Part shown: positions 52,830 to 62,305 of the stretch, in pieces
How positions within the stretch are numbered: the stretch's first letter is position 1
How the letters are laid out: each line of letters opens with the position of its first letter
NCBI GenBank assembly: GCA_934271365.1
Contig: CAKQRI010000003.1
Coordinates: 1 to 64,000 of the forward strand
Length of the DNA: 64,000 nucleotides
Origin: an uncultured Spirochaetales bacterium
GTDB taxonomy: Bacteria; Spirochaetota; Spirochaetia; Sphaerochaetales; Sphaerochaetaceae
Direction of reading: 5' to 3'
Notes under the pieces: model-generated
Database searches by the model: none
Told to the model about the DNA's origin: nothing
What the model saw: the letters and a program-made list of their open reading frames with translations, nothing else
Position numbers and translations under genes: made by a program

Positions 52830-53598
52830 TGAAAAATTAAGTTATCTTAATCTGATAAACGGAGATATTCCTCCATGGGTAATGAGGTTCATCAAAAGCA
52901 CTGGGAAAGCAATCAACAGATACAACATGATACAGAAAGATGATGAGGTTCTTCTTGCTGTTTCAGGAGGCAAAGATAGCCTTGCACTGGCCTTGGCACT
53001 ATCTCTGCGCAGAAAATGGATGCCTGTCTCATATTCATTAAAAGGCCTCATGATCAATTGGGAAGAGCATCCAATTCCTATAGAATACAGAAAAAAACTT
53101 GCAGATTATTTTAAAGCATTGGATATTCCATTCTCTATAATTGATGAAAGACAATATCCAGATTCTTTCAGAGGGGATTTCAACTGCTATCTCTGTGCCA
53201 GAAACAGGCGAAGGATTCTGTTTGAATATGCAAAAGAAAACGATGTTAAGCTTATAGCTATGGGACATCATCTAGACGATCTTGTAGAGACTACAATTAT
53301 GAATCTTTGCTTTAGGGCTGATTTCTCTACAATGCTACCAGTTCAGGAGTTCTTTGATGGTAAGCTGCATATAATCAGACCGATGATTGAAGTACATGAA
53401 AATGTAACCAGAAGGCTTTCTGAGGTATATGACCTTCCAACAGTAAAACCTGTGTGTCCATATGATCAGACCAACATACGGGCAAAAGTCAAACCGATTA
53501 TAAAAGAACTCAGCCATATCGATAAGCTTACAAGAGAGCATATCTATAATGCTCATGAATTCGATTGTGCATTACCAGTAAATGACAGCAAACAGTGA
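52822..53598 (+). CDS. TtcA-like tRNA 2-thiolation / PP-loop ATPase
   Basis: A 258-residue PP-loop protein. The ATP site is SGGKDSLALALAL (starting about residue 50), and the iron-sulfur cysteines are CYLCARNRRR and CPYD. GHHLDDLVETTIMNL is the family block. TtcA thiolates cytidine 32 of tRNAs; some relatives act on other positions, so the exact modification is not certain. ATG overlaps the HD gene, with GGAGG upstream. Confidence 0.88.
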   Translation: MDNEKLSYLNLINGDIPPWVMRFIKSTGKAINRYNMIQKDDEVLLAVSGGKDSLALALALSLRRKWMPVSYSLKGLMINWEEHPIPIEYRKKLADYFKALDIPFSIIDERQYPDSFRGDFNCYLCARNRRRILFEYAKENDVKLIAMGHHLDDLVETTIMNLCFRADFSTMLPVQEFFDGKLHIIRPMIEVHENVTRRLSEVYDLPTVKPVCPYDQTNIRAKVKPIIKELSHIDKLTREHIYNAHEFDCALPVNDSKQ

Positions 53599-53674
53599 TG
53601 TGGTCATTTTGTGTAACATTGTGATAACATAAATATGTGATTGGATTTATCATATCCATTGAGGTATAAAGAAG

Positions 53675-56600
53675 ATGAAAAAAGGTTTAATAATATTTCT
53701 AGCAGTTTTTATAAGCATAATCCCGCTCTCAGCATCATCTACTCCGCTAATTGAGCTGCAAGCTGATAATTCCAATTCATTTGAATTATATTCTCCTTCT
53801 GCACAGAAAATAGATGGAGCATCGGAAATAGATAGTTTCGGATACCTTATAAAGACAAAACAGAATGATGTAAAATTATCAACCCCTCTTGGCGAAATAT
53901 ATATAGATGCAGGTTCTGACTTTCTCTTCGTCGAAGACTCTCCTATCACATTGTTTCTTATCAGTGGAAAGGCAAGTATAGTAATCAGTGAAGACCTTGA
54001 AGAAGAAATCATTCTTTATACTCCAACAACAAAAACTTTGCTGAAGAGCAAAGGTGAGTATTCATTCATATCAACAGAAGATTATGAGGAATTCTATAAT
54101 TTCTCAGAATCTAGTGTAGAATCACTTGATGGAATAACCGGAAAGAACTTTGTAGCAGGTCCTATGGAATTCATAGACTATCTAAATCAGGGAAATCCAG
54201 AAGAAGTAACAGAAGAGATTTACCAGAAGATATCTGCAATTAATAATATTCTATTTACTGTTCCAGTACCTAAGGCACCTTTAATTACTGTAAATGCATC
54301 TCTAAAAAGAACAATTCCAGAAGCACCTGTATTATCAGTAAGAAACAGTACACTAAAAAAAATAGCACCAGAAATTCCTGCTTTAGATATAATAAAAGCA
54401 GAAGTAATTGCAACTACCCCTGAAAAGCCAGCATTCTCTATTACAACAGCTTCGACTTTATCATCGCTAGTACCAGAATCGCTCAAAATATCTTCAGCAA
54501 CAGAATTAGTTGCCCTTCCTGTGATAATAAAAGGAAAATTTGAAAAAAGAATACAGGTATTGGATATCCAGCCTCAAATCAAAAAAAAAGAATTGACAGC
54601 TGAAGATTCAAAGTCTGTTCCAGAAATAATTGATACTGCAGATGTAGCAGAAATAATAGAGAACACCACAGTTTCTGAAAACATTGCACCTATTGTGTCT
54701 TCTAACCAGATATCAGGAACAGCTACAAAGAAATTCAATGTTGATATGCTATTCTCTACAAGATCATTTACTGATAGTGAAACAAAAGAACAGAAACTCG
54801 CATTTTCTTTCCAGCCATTATTCAGATATGGAGCATTTGCGCTTACTCTGAATCTTGACCCTGTGCATATACTATCATACACAGATAATGAGACAGCTAT
54901 TGATTGGGTCCGTTATTCAATCGCTTTTCTTGAAAACCTCCGATATAGAAGCCTTGATGAGCATTTTGCTATAGTTATTGATAGAAGCACTTATGTAAAA
55001 GGAGACTCTGTTGGTTTATACAGTGGAGTAAACCATCTTTCTGATGGTAAAAATGAAAGATTATCTCTCTCTTTTGATGTGAAATATCCACTATTCGGAT
55101 TACGGCTCTATGCAAATGACCTACTTCTTAATGCTGATAGAAAACTTATCAACGGTATTGATTTTGACTTCAGATTCTCAAGAGATCTTCCCGTAGGTAT
55201 AATATTAGGGTTGCTTTCATCCTCTAATATCAATGATTATGTTAATTCCACAATACTCTATCCTGAGTTTGCATTCTATCTTCCATTCTACACAAAGGGT
55301 TCCGATTATGTAGGAATGAAAGTCGGGATGTCTTTATCATTACAGCCTTCAAGGATAAATGATTACTCAATTTCCAGTGATGGTTATTTAATAAGCGGTG
55401 TTCTTCCAATGAAATTTGGCGCTTTCAGTGCAGAGCCTGGCATTCATTATACAAATGGACCACTTCACTATAATAGTGTTGACAGTGAAAACTATAACCC
55501 GATAACAAGAGAGGATTCTAGTACGCTCTCAATAGCATCAAAATTGAGTTATGACGGAAAGTACTTTGGTGGAAAAGCCAACGTGCTCTTTGATGTTGCC
55601 CTAAGTGATATGACACCTATAAAAGAGAATAGCTTCCTTGATGCATCTCTATACTTCAGGTTTAGCAACTTAAAGCTCTCAGGTGGATTAGAAGTACAGA
55701 ATTTTACATCAGGAGAATCTTTCAAGAATTCAAATGCTCAGATTTTTGGTGCAATTGATTTTACATTCCCTAGTGTAGCAACATATATAAAAGCAGGAAT
55801 AACAGATCTGAAGGACAAGCACTTCTTCCTCACATATGGGGCATCCGCATCTTTCTTCTCTTCTGATAGTTCTGCCAGAGAAATAAAAGAACGAGATAAG
55901 CATAGCCCTATTCACTTTGATATGATTACTGGCTATAAATACAGATTCAGTTCTGAGAAAGCTTCTTACCAGATCAAACCTATCATCCAGTTTGGTAGAG
56001 ATTCTTATTATATCGCTCTGCGTGCACCTATACAGCTTTCATTTAATGATTCAAAGGAATTCGTTTTAGAAGGACAGAATGACAATAGATGGTGGGATTT
56101 TGGAACAAGCGAAACAGACCCAAATCGAAAAATATATAAGGCAGTTACAGACTCTGTTTCACTCATAGAAGGAATCAGATTAAGCGAAGAAGACAACATT
56201 GCTTACCTAATAGCAGAAAGAGGAAAGAGAAAGAATGGAACACTATTCACAGCTTTCGGCTCAGAGGATATGCTTTCTCTCCAGACAGGATTCAACTTTG
56301 TTAATCTATCACTTGGCATATTTGTTGACAATCTTGAAAGCCCTCATATTGAGGAATTCAGTATTGGGATACTGCCTCTTGGCCGGGATAGCCTTTCAAT
56401 TGGCATAAAGGTTCCAGGAGAAATGCTTTTTCAGGATCTTAAAAACTTCGATATGAATTTCTATCCTGAATTCAGACTGGATTTACCTCTCTTTAGAAAT
56501 CATTTCTGTCTTTCTGCTATTGCTATAGGCAATATAGGGGTTGAATACAATGATGGAATCCCTACTAACACTTCTGTTATATATGATTTTACTAATAGCA

Positions 56601-57205
56601 GATTCTCATCAGCAATGATTGGAGGAGAAATAGGATTAGATTTCACTAACATAACATTCAGATTACAGGGTGGTTACAGAATAGGAAATCTGACTCCAGA
56701 AATGTATAACAGATTCACATCGTTCTATAATGAGATACCAACTCCTACAACAAGGCTTTCTTCAGCTGTTGTTCAAAGCAATGATGGTTATTATGGAAAA
56801 ATATCCTCTGAATTTAAGTTCAGCAATTTCGGCTTCGAGCTTGCCTACTCTGTAGCAAATATCGAAAACCTTTATAAGGATATCACTACAGCAAATGATA
56901 TATTCAGTGCAAAGATGAGCATGAACTTTAATGAAGCATTGTCATTCTATGCATCATTTGACAGAAGAGGGTTTGCTAGGCTATTTACATCTAAAGAGAG
57001 TTTCTTTGATGTAATGAAAGATAAGAACACGTTATTTGCAATTGGATTGGATTTCAATTATGGAATACTTAACATGAATGCAGAATATGCAACGGCTTTG
57101 AATAGCACTGGCTTCAGTTCTGTAAATCCATATATAAATACAAATCCAGTATATACAGGAACAACTACAACAAGTCTTTCAGTAACAACAAGGATCCATT
57201 TCTAA
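53675..57205 (+). CDS. Large surface/outer-membrane protein: FecR-like domain, 17-residue repeats, barrel-like C-terminus
   Basis: A 1176-residue exported protein. A signal peptide (about residues 1-21) is followed by a FecR-like beta domain (about 25-150; VKLSTPLGEIYIDAGSDFLF). Residues 197-275 hold five degenerate about-17-residue repeats with P-x-x-P or P-E at 199, 215, 232, 249 and 267. A linker leads to about 820 residues of aromatic-rich strands, ending in phenylalanine (TTRIHF), typical of an outer-membrane barrel. Its stop overlaps the mutL start by one base. No named family is recognised. Confidence 0.6.
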   Translation: MKKGLIIFLAVFISIIPLSASSTPLIELQADNSNSFELYSPSAQKIDGASEIDSFGYLIKTKQNDVKLSTPLGEIYIDAGSDFLFVEDSPITLFLISGKASIVISEDLEEEIILYTPTTKTLLKSKGEYSFISTEDYEEFYNFSESSVESLDGITGKNFVAGPMEFIDYLNQGNPEEVTEEIYQKISAINNILFTVPVPKAPLITVNASLKRTIPEAPVLSVRNSTLKKIAPEIPALDIIKAEVIATTPEKPAFSITTASTLSSLVPESLKISSATELVALPVIIKGKFEKRIQVLDIQPQIKKKELTAEDSKSVPEIIDTADVAEIIENTTVSENIAPIVSSNQISGTATKKFNVDMLFSTRSFTDSETKEQKLAFSFQPLFRYGAFALTLNLDPVHILSYTDNETAIDWVRYSIAFLENLRYRSLDEHFAIVIDRSTYVKGDSVGLYSGVNHLSDGKNERLSLSFDVKYPLFGLRLYANDLLLNADRKLINGIDFDFRFSRDLPVGIILGLLSSSNINDYVNSTILYPEFAFYLPFYTKGSDYVGMKVGMSLSLQPSRINDYSISSDGYLISGVLPMKFGAFSAEPGIHYTNGPLHYNSVDSENYNPITREDSSTLSIASKLSYDGKYFGGKANVLFDVALSDMTPIKENSFLDASLYFRFSNLKLSGGLEVQNFTSGESFKNSNAQIFGAIDFTFPSVATYIKAGITDLKDKHFFLTYGASASFFSSDSSAREIKERDKHSPIHFDMITGYKYRFSSEKASYQIKPIIQFGRDSYYIALRAPIQLSFNDSKEFVLEGQNDNRWWDFGTSETDPNRKIYKAVTDSVSLIEGIRLSEEDNIAYLIAERGKRKNGTLFTAFGSEDMLSLQTGFNFVNLSLGIFVDNLESPHIEEFSIGILPLGRDSLSIGIKVPGEMLFQDLKNFDMNFYPEFRLDLPLFRNHFCLSAIAIGNIGVEYNDGIPTNTSVIYDFTNSRFSSAMIGGEIGLDFTNITFRLQGGYRIGNLTPEMYNRFTSFYNEIPTPTTRLSSAVVQSNDGYYGKISSEFKFSNFGFELAYSVANIENLYKDITTANDIFSAKMSMNFNEALSFYASFDRRGFARLFTSKESFFDVMKDKNTLFAIGLDFNYGILNMNAEYATALNSTGFSSVNPYINTNPVYTGTTTTSLSVTTRIHF
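54260..54500 (+). repeat. Degenerate about-17-residue proline repeats in the surface protein
   Basis: Five copies of a P-[EK]-x-P-x-[LIF]-[ST/D]-[IV] unit spaced 16-18 residues (about 51 bases). The protein repeats are clear; the DNA copies have diverged, so they are not recent duplications. Confidence 0.6.
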
Positions 57206-59034
57206 TGGGAAAAATAAATGTATTATCACCACTGCTATCTGCAAGGATAGCAGCAGGGGAAGTTATAGAGAGACCTCAATCTATTCTCAGAGAGTTTCTT
57301 GATAATTCTATAGACTCAGGGGCTACTGAAATAAGAGTGTCAATTGAAGGTGGCGGAATTGATTCAATCACTGTACAGGATAATGGCTCTGGAATTGAAA
57401 GAGACGATCTTAAACTCATTGGAACAAGACACGCGACAAGTAAAATCCAGGATACAGATGATCTATATACTATAAATACACTAGGATTCAGAGGTGAGGC
57501 TCTCTATTCCATCTCATCTGTATCTAAATTGACAATACGAACCAGATCAGAAAAAACAGGGGAAGCTTCTACCCTAATAATAGATAACGGAAAACGCTAT
57601 GACATCTCTGCAATCGGACCAGATGAAGGAACAGTGGTAACTTCAGAAAACCTATTCAAAGATATACCTGCAAGAAGAGCCTTTTTAAAAAGAAATTCTA
57701 CAGAAGCTCAGCTCTGCAGAAATCTCTTAGTCGCAAAATCTCTGGCTTTTCCACAGATAAGATTCACCCTCATAATAGATGGTGCATTGCGTTTGGATTG
57801 GCCTGCTGTAAAAACACAGAAAGAACGCGTGATGTTCTATTACAGACAATTAGGACTTCTTGATGCAGATATTCAGAGTATTCAATCCGAAAATGATGAT
57901 TTCTCATTAAGAATAATTGCAGGAAACTCGAGTATAAAGCGCAGTGATAAAAAAGAAATAAGAATATATGTCAATGATAGACCAGTTGAGGAGTATTCCC
58001 TTGTTCAAGCAATCATATATGGCTATGGAGAACTACTTCCTGGTGGCAGCTACCCTATCGCTGCACTATTTCTAAAAGATAAGAGTGAACTAGTCGACTT
58101 CAATATACATCCAGCAAAGAAAGAAGTTAAGATAAGGAATATTGCAGAAGTACATCATGCTGTAACAACTCTGATAAAGAATTCCATTGACAGAAAGATT
58201 CCAACAATAGAACCAATACAGCCTGAGATCTCATTTGATAATGTTTATTCAAAAGTCCAAGACGAAGAAAGCTTTAAAAATTATATAAAGGTTTCTACTC
58301 CTGCAAAAACAGATACTTTAACTACTGCAGACTATTCTCATATGAAAGATTTGCATGAAGCTTCTGTTTCATACGAGCCGAAGGATTCTCATTGGCTAGA
58401 AAAAGCAAAGAAACTAAGAGAAACACAGGAAAAGCAGAAAGAAAAGCTGAATAACATTGATTATGCAAGAACATGTGCTGAGAAAGAGTTAAAAACTGAT
58501 TTTAGATACATAGGACAGGCATTTAATCTATTCTTGATTGCAGAAAAGGAAAACAGCCTTTTCCTTGTTGATCAGCATGCAGCACATGAACGCATTCTCT
58601 ACAATGAACTTCTTGAGCAGAAATCAGTACAGCCTTTACTTGTTCCAATTGCAATAGAAGTTGATGATCTGACCGATGACTTTCTGGAAAAGCACTCTCA
58701 TATATATACAGCAATGGGAATAATGCTATCTAAGAAAGCACTTGGCAACTGGGAAATCAATGCGCTTCCTGCTGTATGCAGAGGAATTGAAGGCCAGATT
58801 ACAGATTTCATTGTAAGTGCAAAAGCAGATGAAGAAGAGCTTGAATCCAAGCTTTTCGCAATTATTGCCTGCAAAGCCGCAATAAAAGCCGGAGACTCAA
58901 TTGACAGATGGAGCGCAGAAGCACTTCTTGATAAAGTATTCAGACTAGAAGTACCTGCATGTCCACATGGAAGAACCTTTCTGATAAAGATAACCGAAGA
59001 AAAGCTCAGAGAACTTGTTGGAAGAACAGGCTAA
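57205..59034 (+). CDS. mutL: DNA mismatch repair protein MutL
   Basis: A 609-residue MutL. The GHKL ATPase motifs are REFLDNSIDSGAT, QDNGSGI and TLGFRGEALYSISSVS. The C-terminal dimerisation domain keeps endonuclease elements: DQHAAHE at 456-462, CKAAIKAGD and CPHGRTF. In the DQHA(x)2E(x)4E motif the last position is N467, with glutamate at 468 instead. The start overlaps the preceding stop (TAATG). No mutS is in the window. Confidence 0.95.
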   Translation: MGKINVLSPLLSARIAAGEVIERPQSILREFLDNSIDSGATEIRVSIEGGGIDSITVQDNGSGIERDDLKLIGTRHATSKIQDTDDLYTINTLGFRGEALYSISSVSKLTIRTRSEKTGEASTLIIDNGKRYDISAIGPDEGTVVTSENLFKDIPARRAFLKRNSTEAQLCRNLLVAKSLAFPQIRFTLIIDGALRLDWPAVKTQKERVMFYYRQLGLLDADIQSIQSENDDFSLRIIAGNSSIKRSDKKEIRIYVNDRPVEEYSLVQAIIYGYGELLPGGSYPIAALFLKDKSELVDFNIHPAKKEVKIRNIAEVHHAVTTLIKNSIDRKIPTIEPIQPEISFDNVYSKVQDEESFKNYIKVSTPAKTDTLTTADYSHMKDLHEASVSYEPKDSHWLEKAKKLRETQEKQKEKLNNIDYARTCAEKELKTDFRYIGQAFNLFLIAEKENSLFLVDQHAAHERILYNELLEQKSVQPLLVPIAIEVDDLTDDFLEKHSHIYTAMGIMLSKKALGNWEINALPAVCRGIEGQITDFIVSAKADEEELESKLFAIIACKAAIKAGDSIDRWSAEALLDKVFRLEVPACPHGRTFLIKITEEKLRELVGRTG

Positions 59035-59624
59035 ACGAAGTGCTCTTCAATGCTGACTTCGTTTCCATATTTATCGAAGAATGATATAAGAGCATACTGC
59101 ACTTTACCCTCAAGTCTATCCCCTTTTTTTACAGGACCAGAATAAAGCGGTTCTCCATTTTCATCGAATTGCTCACATATAATTTCAGAACTAGCATTGG
59201 AAGTGAATATACCTTCAGAATTGAAATGCGGGATATTATGGGTATCAATATTATCAGAAAGTAAAAGCTCTGCAGAAGCAGTATTGCCAGATTCTGATGT
59301 TATAGATAATTTATATGTTCCACTGCTGAAAAATGCCCCAGGAGTCAATGAAAGAGAAGGACTATAAGCATTGCTTATAGAACCTTCCCATGATAAGTCT
59401 CCATCTGGAGCAATAAGTCTGAATGTATACTCAGATGTATCGGAATCTGATAAACGGACTGATAATTGAATGGTCTCTACTATGCCTATCAATTTACCAT
59501 CAGCAGAAACCTCACCCCCAACTTTTCTATTGATACCTGCACTAACTATATCAAATGCTTTATTAGAACATGACAATAATAACGCAACTATAATAGATAA
59601 TAGCAGAGATAATGCACTTCTCAC
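59031..59624 (-). CDS. Putative lipoprotein, unknown function
   Basis: A 197-residue protein with a lipobox LLLSC (cysteine about residue 19). The rest is beta-rich, with an Ig-like strand pattern (YTFRLIAPDGDLSWEG, then GTYKLSITSESGNTASAEL). It is likely an envelope lipoprotein. Its stop overlaps that of the convergent mutL by 4 bases. It directly follows the acyltransferase gene with no gap. Confidence 0.7.
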   Translation of the reverse strand: MRSALSLLLSIIVALLLSCSNKAFDIVSAGINRKVGGEVSADGKLIGIVETIQLSVRLSDSDTSEYTFRLIAPDGDLSWEGSISNAYSPSLSLTPGAFFSSGTYKLSITSESGNTASAELLLSDNIDTHNIPHFNSEGIFTSNASSEIICEQFDENGEPLYSGPVKKGDRLEGKVQYALISFFDKYGNEVSIEEHFV

Positions 59625-60752
59625 TCAATCAGCCTTTTCCGATAGCATCATCCTAACAGGATTGGCATAAGCATTAAGAACATAATTCCTTACCTGTAGT
59701 GATAAGTGAGAGAATCCATCAATGAATTTTCCAGGATCAAGATTATCATACATATTGCTGAATTTATCTGTTTGTTCAAGATAATCATAAGCAACGTAAT
59801 TAGTATTATATAGCTTATAGATAGTATGAATCTGCCTGTCTATCTCTCTCGCAACTTCATCTGGTGTATTGTAGTCTCCAGTCAATGGCTCACCTACAGC
59901 AACATGGACATGCCCTTTATCACGGCGCATTCCTCGCACCATGCTAATGAGGTCTTCATATTTCTTCTTCTCGTATTTACCGCCATCCTCTGCTTTTTTT
60001 ATTTCTTCTCTTCCCTTGTTAATATCATTCGGATCATATTGATAGCTTATTGCAACAGGTACAATATTCACATTCTTTATAAGTTCATTGAATTTGATTC
60101 CGGAACCTCTTTTTGATAAATAGAGCATTTTTATAATACCAGGCTGAGTATTATCAATACCATCCTTACTGCGTCCAGATTTCTGGGCAACCCATATTGA
60201 GGTATTATTTTCTCTTACAACATCAAGGAAATACTGGCTTAGTTTTATTGATTCAAGATACTTTTCTCGAAGAGGAAGCTCTCTCCTCACTATAACTCCA
60301 CCATTGAGTCTAAACAGATCTTCTATAAACTGGTTTGCAATCAGATTGTCACCAAAAGCCATTTCACAGAACGGCTTGTTTCCTAGCATTAATGCATAAT
60401 CTAGAAGCGCACAATCTAAGATTATGTCTCTATGCGTAGAAATAAATAGATAGCCTTTGTTTGGATCAAGCTTTTCTATACCACTTGTTGTGAAATCTGT
60501 TGTAGTCTTCTTCAGAACAGCAGGAATAAGAACACCTGCTGTTACAAACTTCTGGAAGTCCTGATAACTCTTCACTTCTTTGATATTCTTCATTATGGTG
60601 TTGATTATCTCATTTGCAACATTGAAATCACCATTCGCAATCACATAAGCAAAGGCCCCTAGATATTCTCTTTTTTCAAGGAGTCTTTTTATTGCAGCAT
60701 CTACATCTTCACCTCTATAAGGTGCAATATCTTTATATCTTTCAAAATCCAT
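59625..60752 (-). CDS. PlsC-like glycerol-phosphate acyltransferase family protein
   Basis: A 375-residue acyltransferase. Motif I is HRDIILD (HxxxxD), followed by GGVIVRREL and WVAQKSGRSKDG in the position of the FPEGTRS motif. This is the longer subfamily seen in Bacteroidetes and spirochaetes. It probably acylates a glycerol-3-phosphate derivative during lipid synthesis. The ATG overlaps the stop of the upstream gene (TGATG). No other lipid gene is adjacent. Confidence 0.83.
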   Translation of the reverse strand: MDFERYKDIAPYRGEDVDAAIKRLLEKREYLGAFAYVIANGDFNVANEIINTIMKNIKEVKSYQDFQKFVTAGVLIPAVLKKTTTDFTTSGIEKLDPNKGYLFISTHRDIILDCALLDYALMLGNKPFCEMAFGDNLIANQFIEDLFRLNGGVIVRRELPLREKYLESIKLSQYFLDVVRENNTSIWVAQKSGRSKDGIDNTQPGIIKMLYLSKRGSGIKFNELIKNVNIVPVAISYQYDPNDINKGREEIKKAEDGGKYEKKKYEDLISMVRGMRRDKGHVHVAVGEPLTGDYNTPDEVAREIDRQIHTIYKLYNTNYVAYDYLEQTDKFSNMYDNLDPGKFIDGFSHLSLQVRNYVLNAYANPVRMMLSEKAD

Positions 60753-61729
60753 CAGTTAATAGTCTTTAGGAACTGCGTTCGTTCCCATTTATAGCCTTCT
60801 ATATTTTTTTCTTCTGCAAGCATTCCACAGAATGAATCAATAGTAGCAAATTTCTTTTCATCCATCCAAGATGAAATCTCATTATTCATTTTCGAAATAG
60901 CGGAAAAGCCATCTTCTATAATGACAGAGCAAATCTCAACAGCCTTAGCTCCTGCCAAAAGCATCTTAATAGCTGTCTCTCCACTATGAATACCTGTATT
61001 CCCAGCAAGGTCAAGCTTCACTTCTCCACTCATCAGTCCAATCCACCTCAGAGATTCGCCATATTCATATGGAGAAGATGTTACAATACCACTTTTGAAT
61101 TCAAGAGTATTTATATCTATATCTGGACGGAAGAACCGATTAAAAAGCACAACGCCATCAATCCCCTCTCTGTCTAGTATTCTGATATTGTTTGCTATTG
61201 ATGAGTATTTATATCCGATTTTAAGAGATAAAGGGCATTTTATAGTTCTTCTGGCAAACTTAGCAAACTGCTCAAAATTCTTATCAACAATAGCGCCACT
61301 AACAGAAGCATCTGAAGCTATTGGATAGTAATTAAGCTCAATAGCATCAGCCCCGCATGCAATGAACCTTTTTGCATATTCAGCCCAATTATCAGGGCTC
61401 TTACAACAGATAGAGGCAATAACAGGAATAGAAAGCTCCTTCTTTGCCTTCATTAGGAGTTTCATATATTTATCAATATAAAAATCTCTGCTTCTCTCTT
61501 TATATACAGATTCTGCTGTAGAATGAGTAAGGAATTCTTCATTCACATTAAAATCTTCCAATACATCATTCTCTATCTGCTCTTCAAAAATAGACTTAAG
61601 AACAACAGCTCCAGCCCCTGCCTCCTCGCATTTCTTAAGAGAATCCATATCCTGAGTTGCAGGTCCAGCAGATACAATAACAGGACTTTTTAGTTTTAGC
61701 CCTAGATATTCAGTCATTAAAGATGCCAT
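60752..61729 (-). CDS. Dihydroorotate dehydrogenase-like protein
   Basis: A 325-residue FMN TIM-barrel related to class 1 dihydroorotate dehydrogenases. It has the N-terminal LGLKLKSPVIVSAGPATQD and the glycine-rich FMN-phosphate segment DLAGNTGIHSGETAIKMLLAGAKAVEICS. Annotated homologues are called dihydroorotate dehydrogenase-like; no pyr gene is here, so a true role in pyrimidine synthesis is doubtful. AAAGGAGG precedes the ATG by seven bases. Confidence 0.82.
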   Translation of the reverse strand: MASLMTEYLGLKLKSPVIVSAGPATQDMDSLKKCEEAGAGAVVLKSIFEEQIENDVLEDFNVNEEFLTHSTAESVYKERSRDFYIDKYMKLLMKAKKELSIPVIASICCKSPDNWAEYAKRFIACGADAIELNYYPIASDASVSGAIVDKNFEQFAKFARRTIKCPLSLKIGYKYSSIANNIRILDREGIDGVVLFNRFFRPDIDINTLEFKSGIVTSSPYEYGESLRWIGLMSGEVKLDLAGNTGIHSGETAIKMLLAGAKAVEICSVIIEDGFSAISKMNNEISSWMDEKKFATIDSFCGMLAEEKNIEGYKWERTQFLKTIN

Positions 61730-61789
61730 AAAGACCTCCTTTTTCTGATTATATCATATAAATAAACAGAGAAAAGTACATGTTAAAAC

Positions 61790-61825
61790 AGAATAAAGCC
61801 CCAAGAGGATAAGCACTCTTGGGGC
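61790..61825 (-). terminator. Intrinsic terminator of the AsnC/Lrp gene
   Basis: A perfect 10-bp stem GCCCCAAGAG/CTCTTGGGGC with an 8-base loop, followed by TTTATTCTG on the minus strand. It ends the serA-serC-asnC transcript, 18 bases after the stop. Confidence 0.85.
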
Positions 61826-61842
61826 CAATACTTCCATTTTAT

Positions 61843-62298
61843 TTATAGAATGTAAGGAACCATCAGATTATGTGACTGATAAACCACATAGGTTTCAACA
61901 TCAAGAACATCTTTGACCTTTGTAAGCTCTTCTGAAAAAAACTGCAGTAGAGACAGATTTTCATCTTCACTTAAGACAAGCTCAGCAATAAGATCATAAC
62001 GCCCTGTGACAACAGCAACAGAGATGACACCTCGAAGGCGACAGAACTCCTTAGCCTTCTTTTCAAGTTCCATTGTAGATAGCTTTATGCCCATCATAAC
62101 GACCTGAAGTCCTGGAATGCATTCCGGATCAACTAGTCCAGATATCTGAAGCAAACCATCTTCAAGCAGAAGCTTAACACGTGACCTAACTGTATTTTCT
62201 GTTATTCCAAGTTCATCTGCGATAGCAGAAAAAGGCTTTCTACCATCCTTAAGTTGCTTGATTATAGCCTTATTGGTATCATCAATCCTTTTAATCAT
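61843..62298 (-). CDS. Lrp/AsnC family transcriptional regulator
   Basis: A 151-residue regulator. An N-terminal winged helix (FSAIADELGITENTVRSRVKLL) precedes a RAM/AsnC ligand domain with VVTGRYDLIAELVLS. Such proteins respond to amino acids. It follows serC by 7 bases, so it may regulate serine synthesis by feedback. The ligand is unknown. It ends in a strong terminator. Confidence 0.88.
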   Translation of the reverse strand: MIKRIDDTNKAIIKQLKDGRKPFSAIADELGITENTVRSRVKLLLEDGLLQISGLVDPECIPGLQVVMMGIKLSTMELEKKAKEFCRLRGVISVAVVTGRYDLIAELVLSEDENLSLLQFFSEELTKVKDVLDVETYVVYQSHNLMVPYIL

Positions 62299-62305
62299 AA
62301 TCTAA

